From Bryobacteraceae bacterium (lineage in GTDB: Bacteria; Acidobacteriota; Terriglobia; Bryobacterales; Bryobacteraceae), in assembly GCA_014860455.1 (NCBI GenBank), contig JACZJQ010000106.1, forward strand, positions 1 to 35,058: a DNA stretch of 35,058 nucleotides, read 5' to 3'. Shown piece by piece: positions 8,701-16,193 of this stretch. The notes below the pieces were generated by a model. That model did not search any database, was not told where the DNA came from, and saw only the letters and a list, made by a program, of their open reading frames with translations. Position 1 is the stretch's first letter. Each line of letters opens with the position of its first letter. Both the position numbers and the translations under genes were made by a program.

Positions 8701-9525
8701 CTGGTTCAACTTGATGTCAGGCTTCTGGTTGCCCTGGGCCTTGGCGAAGAACTCGTTGGCGTTGAGCGCCGTGTTTCGGAAGAAGTGGAAGGCGCGGCCG
8801 TGAAGGGTATTTGTGCCCGAGCGGGTGGCGATGGAGATGGACGCGCCGGAATTGCGGCCCTCGTCGGCGGTGGCGTTCGAGGTGGTGACCTTGAACTCCT
8901 GGACAGCGTCGGGCGACAGGCGGAAGACGTTGTTCACGGCGCTGGGGTTGGAGCTTTCGTTGGCGTCGATGCCGTCGATGGTGACGTTGTTGGCGGCGGA
9001 GCGGGCGCCGTTTACGGTGATGGTGTTGCCGGAACGCTGGGTGACGCCGGGTTCGAGGATCAAGAGAGTCAGCGGGTTACGGCCGTTGAGCGGGAGGTCG
9101 GCGATGGCTTTCTGCTCGATGACGTTGCCGAGGGCGGCGTTGGAGGTCTGGAGGATTTCGGCCGAGGCGGTGACGCTGATGGTTTCTGAGGATTCGCCGA
9201 TCTCCAGGGCTAGATCGAGGTGGACGGGGGTGTTGACCTGGAGGGTGACCGGCGAGCGCTTGAGTGTCTTGAAGCCCGGCTTCGCGGCGGTGAGCGAGTA
9301 CGCGCCGGCGGGGATGGCCGGGAAGGCGAACAGGCCGGCCGAGGTGGTTTGCTGGCGGAGAATGGCGCCGGTGGCGAGGTTTTCGAGGGTGATGCTGGCG
9401 GCGGGGACAGGCGCGGTGGATGGATCTGTCAAGATTCCTGAGAGCGAAGATGTGGCGGTCTGGGCGGAGAGGCAGAAAGAGATAAGGACAGCAATGGCGA
9501 AGACACGGCAAGCGGATATAAACAT
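5752..9525 (-). CDS. Oar-like TonB-dependent receptor (second paralogue)
   Basis: 1257 aa. The signal peptide is MFISACRVFAIAVLISFCLSAQ. A carboxypeptidase-regulatory-like domain follows at about 25-110 (SGILTDPSTAPVPAASITLEN...), then a plug region at about 115-225 (IEQKAIADLPLNGRNPLTLL, VNGARSAANNVTIDG), then the barrel, ending LALKLEF. The PLNGRNP motif and the later RSGTNTLHG motif are typical of acidobacterial Oar-like receptors. A longer open frame reaches 9774, but the ATG at 9525 gives the signal peptide directly, is preceded by GGGGGTG, and avoids overlap with the divergent transglycosylase. The substrate is unknown. It shares architecture with the next gene but is diverged through the barrel, so the tandem is old or the two have different ligands. 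Confidence 0.93.
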   Translation of the reverse strand: MFISACRVFAIAVLISFCLSAQTATSSLSGILTDPSTAPVPAASITLENLATGAILRQQTTSAGLFAFPAIPAGAYSLTAAKPGFKTLKRSPVTLQVNTPVHLDLALEIGESSETISVTASAEILQTSNAALGNVIEQKAIADLPLNGRNPLTLLILEPGVTQRSGNTITVNGARSAANNVTIDGIDANESSNPSAVNNVFRLSPDAVQEFKVTTSNATADEGRNSGASISIATRSGTNTLHGRAFHFFRNTALNANEFFAKAQGNQKPDIKLNQYGFELGGPVRRNRTFFFGSWQGQRINYAQSVDSVFGQTVDLYTATARSGIFRYFVADPSNPLVIDGQRITQNSPLLVDASTGALKPGVANCSLAGQSNCVASYNILAADPLVLGADSAAMAVLNAYPLPNSYAAGDGLNTGAYVWNPPIRVRGPQLMGRIDHILNENNTVFARYLYGDNRSLNGDPLNGRPQVLPGFPPRGEVFRPAHNAAVSWRRVISPRIVNEFTAGFARFEFLFTRGEANPAFPDMPAFAFNNSDVDYTNFPRTSRVLNTLQYIDNLSIVTGSHQFRTGFNIRLYQHNDTRGDLGGGGTTPFISLSRTIRPPAGFVTPVLATSSRAGIASADNNRLLSAINDLLGIPARIQQVFLGDLQSDTFQPYRTGPNSVSLWVQGQRLKQYNFYVQDEWKLARNFTLNYGLRWEINPAPSEAAGRVWVPDRMIDGRDGPVTFVKRDRWFQNNNLGAIAPRLALAWSPGRSGRTVLRAGYGMAFDTLSSFQVTATAIRVPGQQYTCSSTLGGSTTPGCTPAPDLRLGQGFPQEMAPPTLKPSSFLTPPAQTLSNAPAVTVFDQGLKVPTVHQWNFTLQRDLYRGLVLQAGYVGRRGTRLYRSYNINQIDAAPLLPSFLAMQANVAKGCAPSGSGCPAGVVASVVPIVRDAVVSAAFANSATTRTELSQNAAGSLVTRIEQTTLAGRYRPNQQFGSIVYIDNGGDSNYHSLQLSARKRFDAGLLLNAAYTFGKSIDNQSLDPIGSSTTGALTTTGDRTPVDARNYTLERGRSDFDRRHVLNLTGIYELPFGRGRRFGSSWGTALNLLAGGWSLNGFATYMTGEPFSVRSGVLTANSASQSRAAITGAMPVAKLQDKAGVVGPVMFADATGFAIPAPGAHGAGRNIFTGPAFKTMDLGIAKAFQVSDRTRLIFRTEMFNAFNHPNFENPRTASSGNPNILSPLFGQTCCVTMSTASAANVLPQGESWRVVQLALKLEF

Positions 9526-9633
9526 GGCACCCCCGGACGTGGAATGAAGAGATACCGAAGTGTAGCGTTTTTCTGCAGCGCGCTTCAATGGCGGAAATCT
9601 ATCGGTTTGCCCGGTCCTGCCGATAGAAACGTT

Positions 9634-10311
9634 GTGAGCAGGTTCATCCTGCCGCTGATCCTGCTGCCAGTTTGTGTTGGCCAGACGGGTGGGAACTGGC
9701 TTGATCGCCAGAAGGCGGCGCACGAACGGCAGCGCGAGAGCGTGGCGAAGGCCCTGGCGGCCGGGGAGGCGCATGCCAGTTCGATCACCCGGCAGATGGA
9801 ATCTGCTTCAAAACAAAAGAGTTCGGCTAAGCCGGTGGAGAGCTGGGAGTGGAGTCCGGCGGCGAAGGCGGTGCTCGAGATCACGCCCATCGCCCTCGGA
9901 TGTACGCCGCCTGGGATTGCCGATTTCGAGGGTCTGATCCGGAAGCATGCCATGCGGGAGGGCTTGAACGAAGCGCTGGTGCGGGCGGTGGTCAGGAAGG
10001 AATCGGGGTTCAACCCGTGTGCGGTGAGCCGCGCCGGGGCGCAGGGGCTGATGCAGTTGATGCCGGAGACGGCCGAGCACCTTGGGGTGGGCGACCCGTT
10101 CGATCCTGAACAGAATCTGGCCGCGGGCAGCAAGTTTCTAAAAATGCTACTGGACCGTTACGGTGGCAATCTCTCGCTGGCGCTGGGGGCGTATAACGCC
10201 GGTCCGGGCCGGGTGGACCGGTTAGGCCGCGTCCCAGCGATTCAAGAGACTCAGGACTACGTACGGACGATTCTGAAGGAGGTGGGCGACCGAAATCCGT
10301 TATTGGAGTGA
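9634..10311 (+). CDS. Lytic transglycosylase, SLT family, secreted
   Basis: 225 aa from the GTG at 9634. Residues 2-16 (SRFILPLILLPVCVG) form a short signal peptide. After a charged linker (about 20-75), the SLT/goose-lysozyme-like domain spans about 95-220. It has the catalytic Glu (E123 from this start) in RKESGFNP, then GAQGLMQLMPETA, LGAYNAGPGRVDRL and QETQDYVRTI. These enzymes cleave peptidoglycan glycan strands, leaving 1,6-anhydro-muramic acid ends, in the periplasm. An ATG at 9544 is also in frame but would put about 30 residues, some charged, before the signal sequence, so I prefer the GTG although its SD is weak. It is divergent from the receptor gene and convergent with the DinB-like gene. 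Confidence 0.9.
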   Translation: MSRFILPLILLPVCVGQTGGNWLDRQKAAHERQRESVAKALAAGEAHASSITRQMESASKQKSSAKPVESWEWSPAAKAVLEITPIALGCTPPGIADFEGLIRKHAMREGLNEALVRAVVRKESGFNPCAVSRAGAQGLMQLMPETAEHLGVGDPFDPEQNLAAGSKFLKMLLDRYGGNLSLALGAYNAGPGRVDRLGRVPAIQETQDYVRTILKEVGDRNPLLE

Positions 10312-10337
10312 GCGGCGGGACGACAGGATAAGCGCGG

Positions 10338-10943
10338 TTACTTCTTCGGGAAGCCGGGGTTGGCCATAACTTCCTTCATCTGGCTGACATGGCGCTGGGT
10401 GTGGGCGGCGATCATGAGGTAGACCTGATAGCAGTCCATCGGAGAGCCGCCGGCATCAATGACGCAGGCGCGCAGGGGATCTTTGGTATCGCGGAGGTAG
10501 GCGATGTTGGCGTCGCGGGACGCTCTGAAGGCTGCGATGACTGCGTCGCGGGACTTGAAGGCGGCCTTCGGCTGAAGCAACGAGGGGGCCTGGGCCTTTT
10601 TGGTGCGGTCGGCGAGGCCGGTGAGGACGGACTGGTCTTTGCCCTTAGTCTGGGCGAGTTTTTCAGGATCTGCGGATTTGCCGAGGCCGCTGGAGGCGAG
10701 TTTGGCGAGGAAGGGTTCCGACATTGTGACGTGCTCGGCGATCTCCATGACCGACCAGACTTCGGGCGCGGGTTTGAAGTTGAGTTGCGACGGCGAAGCG
10801 GCGCCGACCAGATCAAGAAACGCCTTGCGGGTGGCATGGAGTTCGCTCATGGCGCGGTCGCGTTCGCCCTGGGAGAGGGTTTGGGCGTGGTTGGTGGAGG
10901 CGAAGCAGAGAATGGAAGCCGCGGCGATGAGAAGTCTGGACAT
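10338..10943 (-). CDS. DinB-superfamily protein with signal peptide
   Basis: 201 aa. The N-terminal signal peptide (MSRLLIAAASILCFASTNHA) is followed by a DinB-like four-helix bundle at about 28-195. Candidate metal ligands are His in VMEIAEHVTMSEP and the pair in IAAHTQRHVSQM, matching the three-histidine pattern of the DinB/YfiT superfamily. W in PEVWSVMEIAEH is also typical. Family members are metal-dependent and some are thiol transferases; the reaction here cannot be named. Secreted DinB-like proteins are common in Acidobacteria. It is convergent with the transglycosylase (26 bp apart) and divergent from the HD-GYP regulator, with which it shares an 81-bp upstream region. Confidence 0.85.
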   Translation of the reverse strand: MSRLLIAAASILCFASTNHAQTLSQGERDRAMSELHATRKAFLDLVGAASPSQLNFKPAPEVWSVMEIAEHVTMSEPFLAKLASSGLGKSADPEKLAQTKGKDQSVLTGLADRTKKAQAPSLLQPKAAFKSRDAVIAAFRASRDANIAYLRDTKDPLRACVIDAGGSPMDCYQVYLMIAAHTQRHVSQMKEVMANPGFPKK

Positions 10944-11024
10944 GCAGACAAGATACCACCCGTGGCGATCCTGCGGCGGCGCGGAGCCCTAAAGACAGGC
11001 TGGCAAGAGGACGATAGACGACTG

Positions 11025-12185
11025 ATGAGCAACGAAGCGGGCCGGGTCACAGTGGCGCGGGAAGGCGAGGAAACGAAGATCCTGCTGCCGCCACCGGCCG
11101 CAGTCCTGCCGACCAGCCGGTCGACGATCCTGCTGGTGGACAGCGTGGACCACAACCGGCAGTATCTCAAGGGAATGCTCAAAGCCGGTCCGCACAGGAT
11201 CCTGGAGGCAAAGTCCCCGGATGAGGGGCTTCAGATTCTGGGCCGGGAGGTGGTGGATCTGATCATCGCCGACCTGGTGTTGCCGGGCATCGGGGGCCTG
11301 GAGTTCTGCCGCTGCGTCAAGGGCAACCGGAAGACGCGGCTGATCCCGCTGCTGATGATGACCAACGTCCAAGGCATCGAGAACGAGGTGGCCGGGCTGG
11401 AATCGGGGGCGGACGAGTTCCTGCTGCGGCCCTTGCACCCGACGGCGGTGCGCACACGGGTGCGGGCGATGCTCCGGAACAAGAAGGCGATCGACTCGCT
11501 GGAAGAGGCAGAGACGATCCTGTTCTCATTGGCGCAGACCGTGGAAGCGCGCGACGAGGAGACCGGGAACCACTGCGAACGGCTGGCCGCGTTGAGCGTA
11601 GCGCTCGGCACGACGCTTGGATTGCCCGAGGATGACCTGATTGCGCTGTATCGAGGCGGGTTCCTGCACGATATCGGCAAGGTTGCGGTTCCGGACTCGG
11701 TGTTGAACAAGGGTGGCCACCTGACCGAGCAGGAGTGGGCGGTGATGAAGTCGCACACCTGGGTAGGCGAGGGCATCTGCCGGCCGATGAAGAGCCTGGC
11801 GCCGGTGCTGCCGGTGATCCGCAACCATCATGAACGATGGGACGGCAGCGGCTATCCGGACGGGTTGGCCGGCGAGCAGATCCCGCTGCTGGCGCGGATC
11901 CTGCAGGTCGCCGACATCTTTGACGCACTGACGTCGAAGCGGTCCTATAAGGAGCCCTACACGGTGGAGGAGGCTGTGGCCCTGTTGCGGCAAGAGGCCG
12001 ACAACGGCTGGCGTGACGGGGAACTGGTGAGCGTATTCTGCGCCATGGTGCAACAGCCGGATTTCAATTGCAGGCAAAGTGACCTGCTGCCGGTCGCGGC
12101 ATGGGGTGGCGCCCGCTCCGAGGACGAGGACGCCAGAAAGATGCGCGAGTCGCTGGTCCGGATGAGCCGGGAAGTGCTGCGATAG
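11025..12185 (+). CDS. Response regulator with HD-GYP cyclic-di-GMP phosphodiesterase domain
   Basis: 386 aa, cytoplasmic. The receiver domain is at about 33-150: ILLVDS (D39), phospho-acceptor Asp D83 in IIADLVLPG, and T113. A short linker leads to the HD-GYP domain at about 160-345. This has H183, the HD pair H215/D216 in FLHDIGKVAVPDSVLNK, the HHERWDGSGYPDG signature (269-280, GYP at 276-278) and D298 in VADIFDALTS. The output is predicted hydrolysis of c-di-GMP. Two receiver positions deviate: the second acidic residue of the usual DD pair is S40, and the conserved switch Lys is R135 (LLRPLHP). The ATG at 11025 is preferred (AAGAGGA upstream, 13 nt), although the frame is open far upstream. 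No partner kinase is visible nearby. Confidence 0.9.
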   Translation: MSNEAGRVTVAREGEETKILLPPPAAVLPTSRSTILLVDSVDHNRQYLKGMLKAGPHRILEAKSPDEGLQILGREVVDLIIADLVLPGIGGLEFCRCVKGNRKTRLIPLLMMTNVQGIENEVAGLESGADEFLLRPLHPTAVRTRVRAMLRNKKAIDSLEEAETILFSLAQTVEARDEETGNHCERLAALSVALGTTLGLPEDDLIALYRGGFLHDIGKVAVPDSVLNKGGHLTEQEWAVMKSHTWVGEGICRPMKSLAPVLPVIRNHHERWDGSGYPDGLAGEQIPLLARILQVADIFDALTSKRSYKEPYTVEEAVALLRQEADNGWRDGELVSVFCAMVQQPDFNCRQSDLLPVAAWGGARSEDEDARKMRESLVRMSREVLR

Positions 12186-12295
12186 AGCACGGAAAACGCG
12201 GCGCGCGGCCGGCGATACAATAGCCTGTCGGAGATCCTTGGAGGATTCGCTGGCTCGGCGGCTGGATTATCGAACTCTCGGAAGCGGCGTACCGT

Positions 12296-12315
12296 CTCCT
12301 CTAAAGGAACAGGAG
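12296..12315 (+). promoter_or_regulatory. Hairpin pairing CTCCT with the Shine-Dalgarno AGGAG
   Basis: CTCCT at 12296-12300 can pair with AGGAG at 12311-12315, which is part of the strong SD (AGGAGG) of the lipoprotein gene. The loop is 10 nt. Such pairing could limit translation initiation. The stem is short, so this is tentative. A TACAAT hexamer at 12216-12221 is a possible -10 box for the same gene, without a good -35. Confidence 0.25.
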
Positions 12316-12322
12316 GATCGAC

Positions 12323-13036
12323 ATGAAGACGGGAATGGCGGGTGCGCTGGCTGTGGTCGGGCTTGCGGCGATTGCGGGCTGCACGGTCAACATGCATGGC
12401 GACCTTTCGCAGAAGACTGAAACCGCTGTGATTGAGCGCTCAAACGCAGAGATGGTGGACGTAACAGTGGCGATGGCGGCCGGCGAGATGGTGCTTTCCG
12501 GAGGATCGGCCAAGCTGATGGAAGGGAAATTCACCTACACCGCCAGCGGGAATATGGCGCCCGACGTGCAGTATGAGGATTCGAGCTTCCGCGGGCGTCT
12601 CAGCGTGCGGAACAAGTCGAAGACGACGGTTGGCAACAACCATGTCAACCGCTGGGAGATCAAGCTGGCCGACGATGTGCGGATGGATCTGAACGTCTCT
12701 CTCGGCGCCGGCGAGAGCAAGTTGAACCTGGGGTCGCTCACGCTGAGAAGCGCCAAGGTTCAGTTGGGCGCGGGGCAGGTTGATCTGGACCTTCGCGGGC
12801 CGAAGAAGTCGTCATGCGATGTTGAGATCCGCGGCGGCGTGGGTGAGGCGACGGTCTGGGTGCCGAACGATGTGGGCGTGGTGGCCGAGGCCAAGGGCGG
12901 CATCGGCGAGGTCAGCGTCCGCGGCCTGACGCGCGACGGCGACAGGTGGACGAACGATGCTTATGGCAAGAGTCCTGTCACGCTGAGGCTGGACGTGAAG
13001 GGCGGCATCGGACAGATCAACATCCGGGCTGAGTAG
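12323..13036 (+). CDS. Lipoprotein with toast-rack (DUF2154/LiaF-like) beta domain
   Basis: 237 aa. The signal peptide ends in a lipobox LAAIAGC with Cys20 as the lipidation site; no Asp at +2, so outer-membrane retention is plausible. The mature part has repeated short beta segments rich in Gly: an AGEMVLSGG turn, GKFTYTASGN, SLGAGESKLNLGSL, QLGAGQVDLDLRG, RGGVGEATVWVP and GGIGEVSVRGL. This is the pattern of the N-terminal toast-rack domain and DUF2154/LiaF-like C-terminal domain, a beta-helix-like fold of unknown biochemical role, often linked to envelope-stress modules. The four-TM segment and PspC partner often seen are absent here. A strong SD, AGGAGG (12311-12316), precedes the ATG. Confidence 0.85.
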   Translation: MKTGMAGALAVVGLAAIAGCTVNMHGDLSQKTETAVIERSNAEMVDVTVAMAAGEMVLSGGSAKLMEGKFTYTASGNMAPDVQYEDSSFRGRLSVRNKSKTTVGNNHVNRWEIKLADDVRMDLNVSLGAGESKLNLGSLTLRSAKVQLGAGQVDLDLRGPKKSSCDVEIRGGVGEATVWVPNDVGVVAEAKGGIGEVSVRGLTRDGDRWTNDAYGKSPVTLRLDVKGGIGQINIRAE

Positions 13037-13071
13037 CTGAAGCTCCGCACGGGGCGAAACGGGAGCGAAGA

Positions 13072-13461
13072 TTGGGCAAGTACGGCGACAAAATCAGGGT
13101 TCTGAACCAGACACGGAATGCGGTGCTGGCCACCTCGGCCGATGTCGCGGGCACGAGCGAGAAGAGGCGCGAAGGGCTGTTGAAAAGGACGGGCCTCAAT
13201 CCGGGCGAGGGGCTGTGGATCGCACCGTGCGAGGCGGTCCACTGCTTTTTCATGAAGTTCACCATCGACGTGCTATTCCTGTCGAAGGATCTGCGAGTGG
13301 TCAAGACGCGGCCGCGCCTGAAGCCGTGGCGCGTTTCGGGCAGTCTGCGAGCGCATTCGACGCTGGAATTGCCCGAAGGGACGATTGAGGCCACCGGCAC
13401 CAAGGCCGGCGACCAGTTGGAATTCGTGCGCGTGGACGCCGCGCCGGACGCCGGCACCTGA
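13072..13461 (+). CDS. DUF192 family protein
   Basis: 129 aa. It matches the DUF192 family over nearly its whole length: an LNQTRNAVLA start, S..KRREGLLKRTGLNPGEGLWI, then the characteristic CEAVHCFFMKFTIDVLFL core and ELPEGTIEATGTKAGDQLEF near the end. The family forms a small beta-barrel of unknown function. Most members carry a signal peptide; this one does not, which suggests a cytoplasmic location. The start is TTG at 13072 with GGGAG at 13061-13065, 6 nt upstream. It lies 35 bp after the lipoprotein gene in the same direction, probably co-transcribed, and its stop is only 3 nt from the convergent glnD stop. Confidence 0.88.
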   Translation: MGKYGDKIRVLNQTRNAVLATSADVAGTSEKRREGLLKRTGLNPGEGLWIAPCEAVHCFFMKFTIDVLFLSKDLRVVKTRPRLKPWRVSGSLRAHSTLELPEGTIEATGTKAGDQLEFVRVDAAPDAGT

Positions 13462-13464
13462 GTT

Positions 13465-15948
13465 TCAAGCCGGGGTGCAGGCGGCGAGCAGTGCGGTCTT
13501 GACCGATTCGGCCTCAGCGCGGCTCAGTTTGGCGCCGTTGCGCGTCACATGAAAGACATCGATGGCCTTGTAGGCTTCTGTGTCCACCAGCACCACCTCG
13601 ATATTGCAGTTCTGGCGGGAGATGGCCGAGGCCAATGCGTGCAGCAGCCCTGGCCGGTCCTGGGCGACGACCTCGAAGACGCTTGTATTCGGAGCGCTTT
13701 CCGAGTCGATGGTGACCGAGGGATCGGGCCTCGCACCCGCGCCCGGCGTCTTGCGCACCGGTCGGGACTTCAGCAGATCCTCGGCGCGGGTTTGCCCAAG
13801 CGCGACCTTCTTAATGACCTGTTTCAGCCGTTCAATCTCGGGCGGGTTCAAGTCGAGGTTTCTGGATGGATCGAGCGAGGCGAAGTGGTCGATGACGAAG
13901 CCCGCGGAGTTCGAAGCTGCCTCGGCGCGAACGATATTCAGCCCGAAGCTGGCGATGGCGCCGGCCAGCGATGCAAACAGGAACGGGCGGTCCTGGGCTA
14001 TAACCGTCAGCGAGAAAGCGCCGTCGCGACGGGCGATATCGACAGCGACGCCGGTCTGGCGGGCGGACTGGAACAGCGAGGTGTGCTGTTCGGCCTGCTG
14101 CCGGCTATGGGTCCAGAGGTAGCGCAGTGGAATGCCATCAAGGAATTCTTTCATCTCCGGAGTCAGTTCGCCGTAGGCGCTCGATGCGGTGTCGAAGCGT
14201 TGTTCACTCAATCCGCCGTTGATCTGGCGGTGGCCGATGCGGTAGATCCGCCAGAGTTGCTCAGCGCGCCAGGGCGTCATGGCGTTAGGGTTGACGCCGG
14301 CGATATCGGCGTAGGTCATCAGAGTAAGAAGCCGCAGCCGTTCGTCGGTCCTGGCGAGTGTAGCGACGAAGCGGGCGGTTTCCGGGCTTTCGAGGTCGCG
14401 GGACTGGATGACGGAGGACAACACCAGGTGATTCTGGATCAGGAAGAGGACCGTGGCGGCGTCCATCTCGTCCAGGCCGCTGCGTTCGAGGAATCCGGCG
14501 GCGAGGCGGACGGCCTCTTCGCTGTGGTCGCGCCCGCTGCCCTTGCCGATATCGTGCAACAGCAGGGCGAGCTTAAGCAGCCAGAGATCGTGGTCGGATT
14601 CCTGGGCCAGAGCCGACAGCTTCGAATCGCCGGCGGCAAGCTCCCAGAGCGATTCGAGCGTCATCAGGGTGTGCTCGTCCACCGTGTATTGATGGTAGAA
14701 ATCGCGGACGACGAGGTGCTGGATGCGTTCCCACTCCGGGATGATTATGGAAAGCAGGCCTGTGGCCTCCATGGCGCGGATGGCTTTTACGGCGTACGGC
14801 TGGTCGAGAAAGTCCTTCCAGAAGGCAGCCTTGGGTGGCGATGAGTCATAGTGCCGGGACCAATCGAAGACATGGTCCACCAGCCGCCGTTCAGTGACAT
14901 GAGCCAGCGCGATGCCGTGTTTGGCGACGAAACGGAACATGCGCAGCGGGAGTTCAGCATCGGTGGCGAGTTCCTGCGGATTGCGCAGGAAGACGAGGTC
15001 ACGCGAGACGGTGAATTCGGAGTTTGACAGGCGCGAGCGCCAGTCGCGGAAATTCGACACCAAGCTGCGGTCGCTGGATTCGGTCACCTCCAGTTCATAA
15101 AGGGTCTTCTTGAAAATGGCCGACGCGTGCCGGTAGTAGGCGCGCATCCACTCCGCGGGGTCTTGCCAGGGCGAAAACGGTGCGGAGGAGATCTCGTCCT
15201 GGGCCTCGAAGCCGAGCAGATTGGCGTCCCGGCCGGCCAGAAAGTGCAGATAGCTGCGGACGGAATAGAGAAAGTGCCGGGCGCGGGGATCCCCGGAATC
15301 GGACTCTATGGCGGCGCCGCGCAGCAAAGCGATCCAGTGCATGGTCTGGAGGTCACGCAGTCCGCCAGGGGTCTCTTTCAGGTCGGGTTCGAGACGGTAA
15401 ATGGTGTGGTTGTAACGGGCATGGCGGCTGCGCGCCATTCTGCACATCCTCCGCATCAGGTCGCGCTGCTCGGACTGGATGAAGCGGCCGAACCGGTCGT
15501 TCAGCGAGGCAAACAGCGACAGGTTGCCACAAAGGTAGCGCCGGTCGAGCAGGCTGACCGTCAGTTCGAAGTTGCCTTCATGGACCTTGCAACATTCCTC
15601 GACCGTGCGCACAGACTGGCTGACCCTCAGCCCCATGTCCCAAAGCACGCGCAAGAACTCCGAGATGGCCGCCTTGTCCTCGGCGCTCTCAGGCGTCTTT
15701 GCAGCCAGCAGCAGCAGGTCAATGTCGGAATGCGGGAACAACTCCTGGCGGCCATAGCCGCCGACAGCGACCAAGGCGACCTTCTCCTGAAGCTGGGATC
15801 CGATCGTGGTGGCGAACGCCCCGGCGGCGGCTTCGTCCACCAGTTGCGAGCGTTCCTTCATGACCGGCAACGGCGAGCCGGAGGCGAGGAATCGCGCACG
15901 CGCCTCCTCCATCGTTTGTATATAAGTTTCCTTTGTGGGTAGAGACAC
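13465..15948 (-). CDS. glnD: Bifunctional [protein-PII] uridylyltransferase/uridylyl-removing enzyme GlnD
   Basis: 827 aa, the expected size and order. The nucleotidyltransferase domain has GGYGRQEL (63-70) and HSDIDLL with catalytic D75/D77. A GlnD PII-UTase linker region follows, then an HD domain at about 420-560 (LLLHDIGKGSGRDHSEEA). Two C-terminal ACT domains follow at about 650-735 (VIAQDRPFLFASLAGAIAS) and 755-827 (VVAQDRPGLLHALASAIS), which sense glutamine. The enzyme uridylylates PII under nitrogen limitation and de-uridylylates it in excess. The start is a GTG at 15948 with no evident SD; an in-frame ATG at 15912 is the alternative. No glnB or amtB gene is in the window, so the substrate PII is encoded elsewhere. 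Confidence 0.95.
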   Translation of the reverse strand: MSLPTKETYIQTMEEARARFLASGSPLPVMKERSQLVDEAAAGAFATTIGSQLQEKVALVAVGGYGRQELFPHSDIDLLLLAAKTPESAEDKAAISEFLRVLWDMGLRVSQSVRTVEECCKVHEGNFELTVSLLDRRYLCGNLSLFASLNDRFGRFIQSEQRDLMRRMCRMARSRHARYNHTIYRLEPDLKETPGGLRDLQTMHWIALLRGAAIESDSGDPRARHFLYSVRSYLHFLAGRDANLLGFEAQDEISSAPFSPWQDPAEWMRAYYRHASAIFKKTLYELEVTESSDRSLVSNFRDWRSRLSNSEFTVSRDLVFLRNPQELATDAELPLRMFRFVAKHGIALAHVTERRLVDHVFDWSRHYDSSPPKAAFWKDFLDQPYAVKAIRAMEATGLLSIIIPEWERIQHLVVRDFYHQYTVDEHTLMTLESLWELAAGDSKLSALAQESDHDLWLLKLALLLHDIGKGSGRDHSEEAVRLAAGFLERSGLDEMDAATVLFLIQNHLVLSSVIQSRDLESPETARFVATLARTDERLRLLTLMTYADIAGVNPNAMTPWRAEQLWRIYRIGHRQINGGLSEQRFDTASSAYGELTPEMKEFLDGIPLRYLWTHSRQQAEQHTSLFQSARQTGVAVDIARRDGAFSLTVIAQDRPFLFASLAGAIASFGLNIVRAEAASNSAGFVIDHFASLDPSRNLDLNPPEIERLKQVIKKVALGQTRAEDLLKSRPVRKTPGAGARPDPSVTIDSESAPNTSVFEVVAQDRPGLLHALASAISRQNCNIEVVLVDTEAYKAIDVFHVTRNGAKLSRAEAESVKTALLAACTPA

Positions 15949-16015
15949 AGATAAAACTCAGATGCAACAGGAGGTCGACAGGGAACCCAGAAGCGTCACG
16001 GCTGGCTGCCGGGAG

Positions 16016-16104
16016 TTGACAAGGCGAGCAGCTCTACCCCATCCTACAACGGGGTCCGGCAAAGACATCCCAACGAATTTTTTGTAGGGTTCAGAGATTT
16101 TTTT
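16016..16104. other. Divergent intergenic region between glnD and the antiporter, with T-tracts and short inverted repeat
   Basis: The 244-bp space between the two divergent starts is the most AT-rich non-coding stretch nearby. It contains two T-tracts (about 16078-16083 and 16098-16104), an inverted repeat CCTACAA/TTGTAGG (16043-16049 and 16082-16088), ACCCC/GGGGT around 16037-16055, and a TTGACA at 16016 that lacks a -10 at proper spacing. It probably holds both promoters, but I cannot place either. Confidence 0.3.
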
Positions 16105-16193
16105 GATAGCTCGGCCTCATTTGATTGGCTGTGCCTGAATGGGGCAGGATAGAAGGGACTCGGATCGGCCGCGGCCGGCCGTAGCACTCTCCC

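Noticed and set aside
6970-9189. Plus-strand open frames of 413 and 324 aa opposite the second receptor
   Set aside because: Low-complexity Gly/Val/Asp/Glu/Ala translations typical of the complement of high-GC coding DNA; the receptor frame is unequivocal.
9526-9774. N-terminal extension of the second receptor
   Set aside because: It would overlap the divergent transglycosylase gene and bury the signal peptide 83 residues inside the protein.
10389-11024. N-terminal extension of the HD-GYP regulator frame
   Set aside because: The extension is Gly-rich nonsense antisense to the DinB-like gene. The ATG at 11025 directly precedes the receiver domain.
16016-16050. TTGACA with downstream TACAAC as a sigma-70 promoter
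   Set aside because: The spacer would be 23 bp, well outside the functional range.
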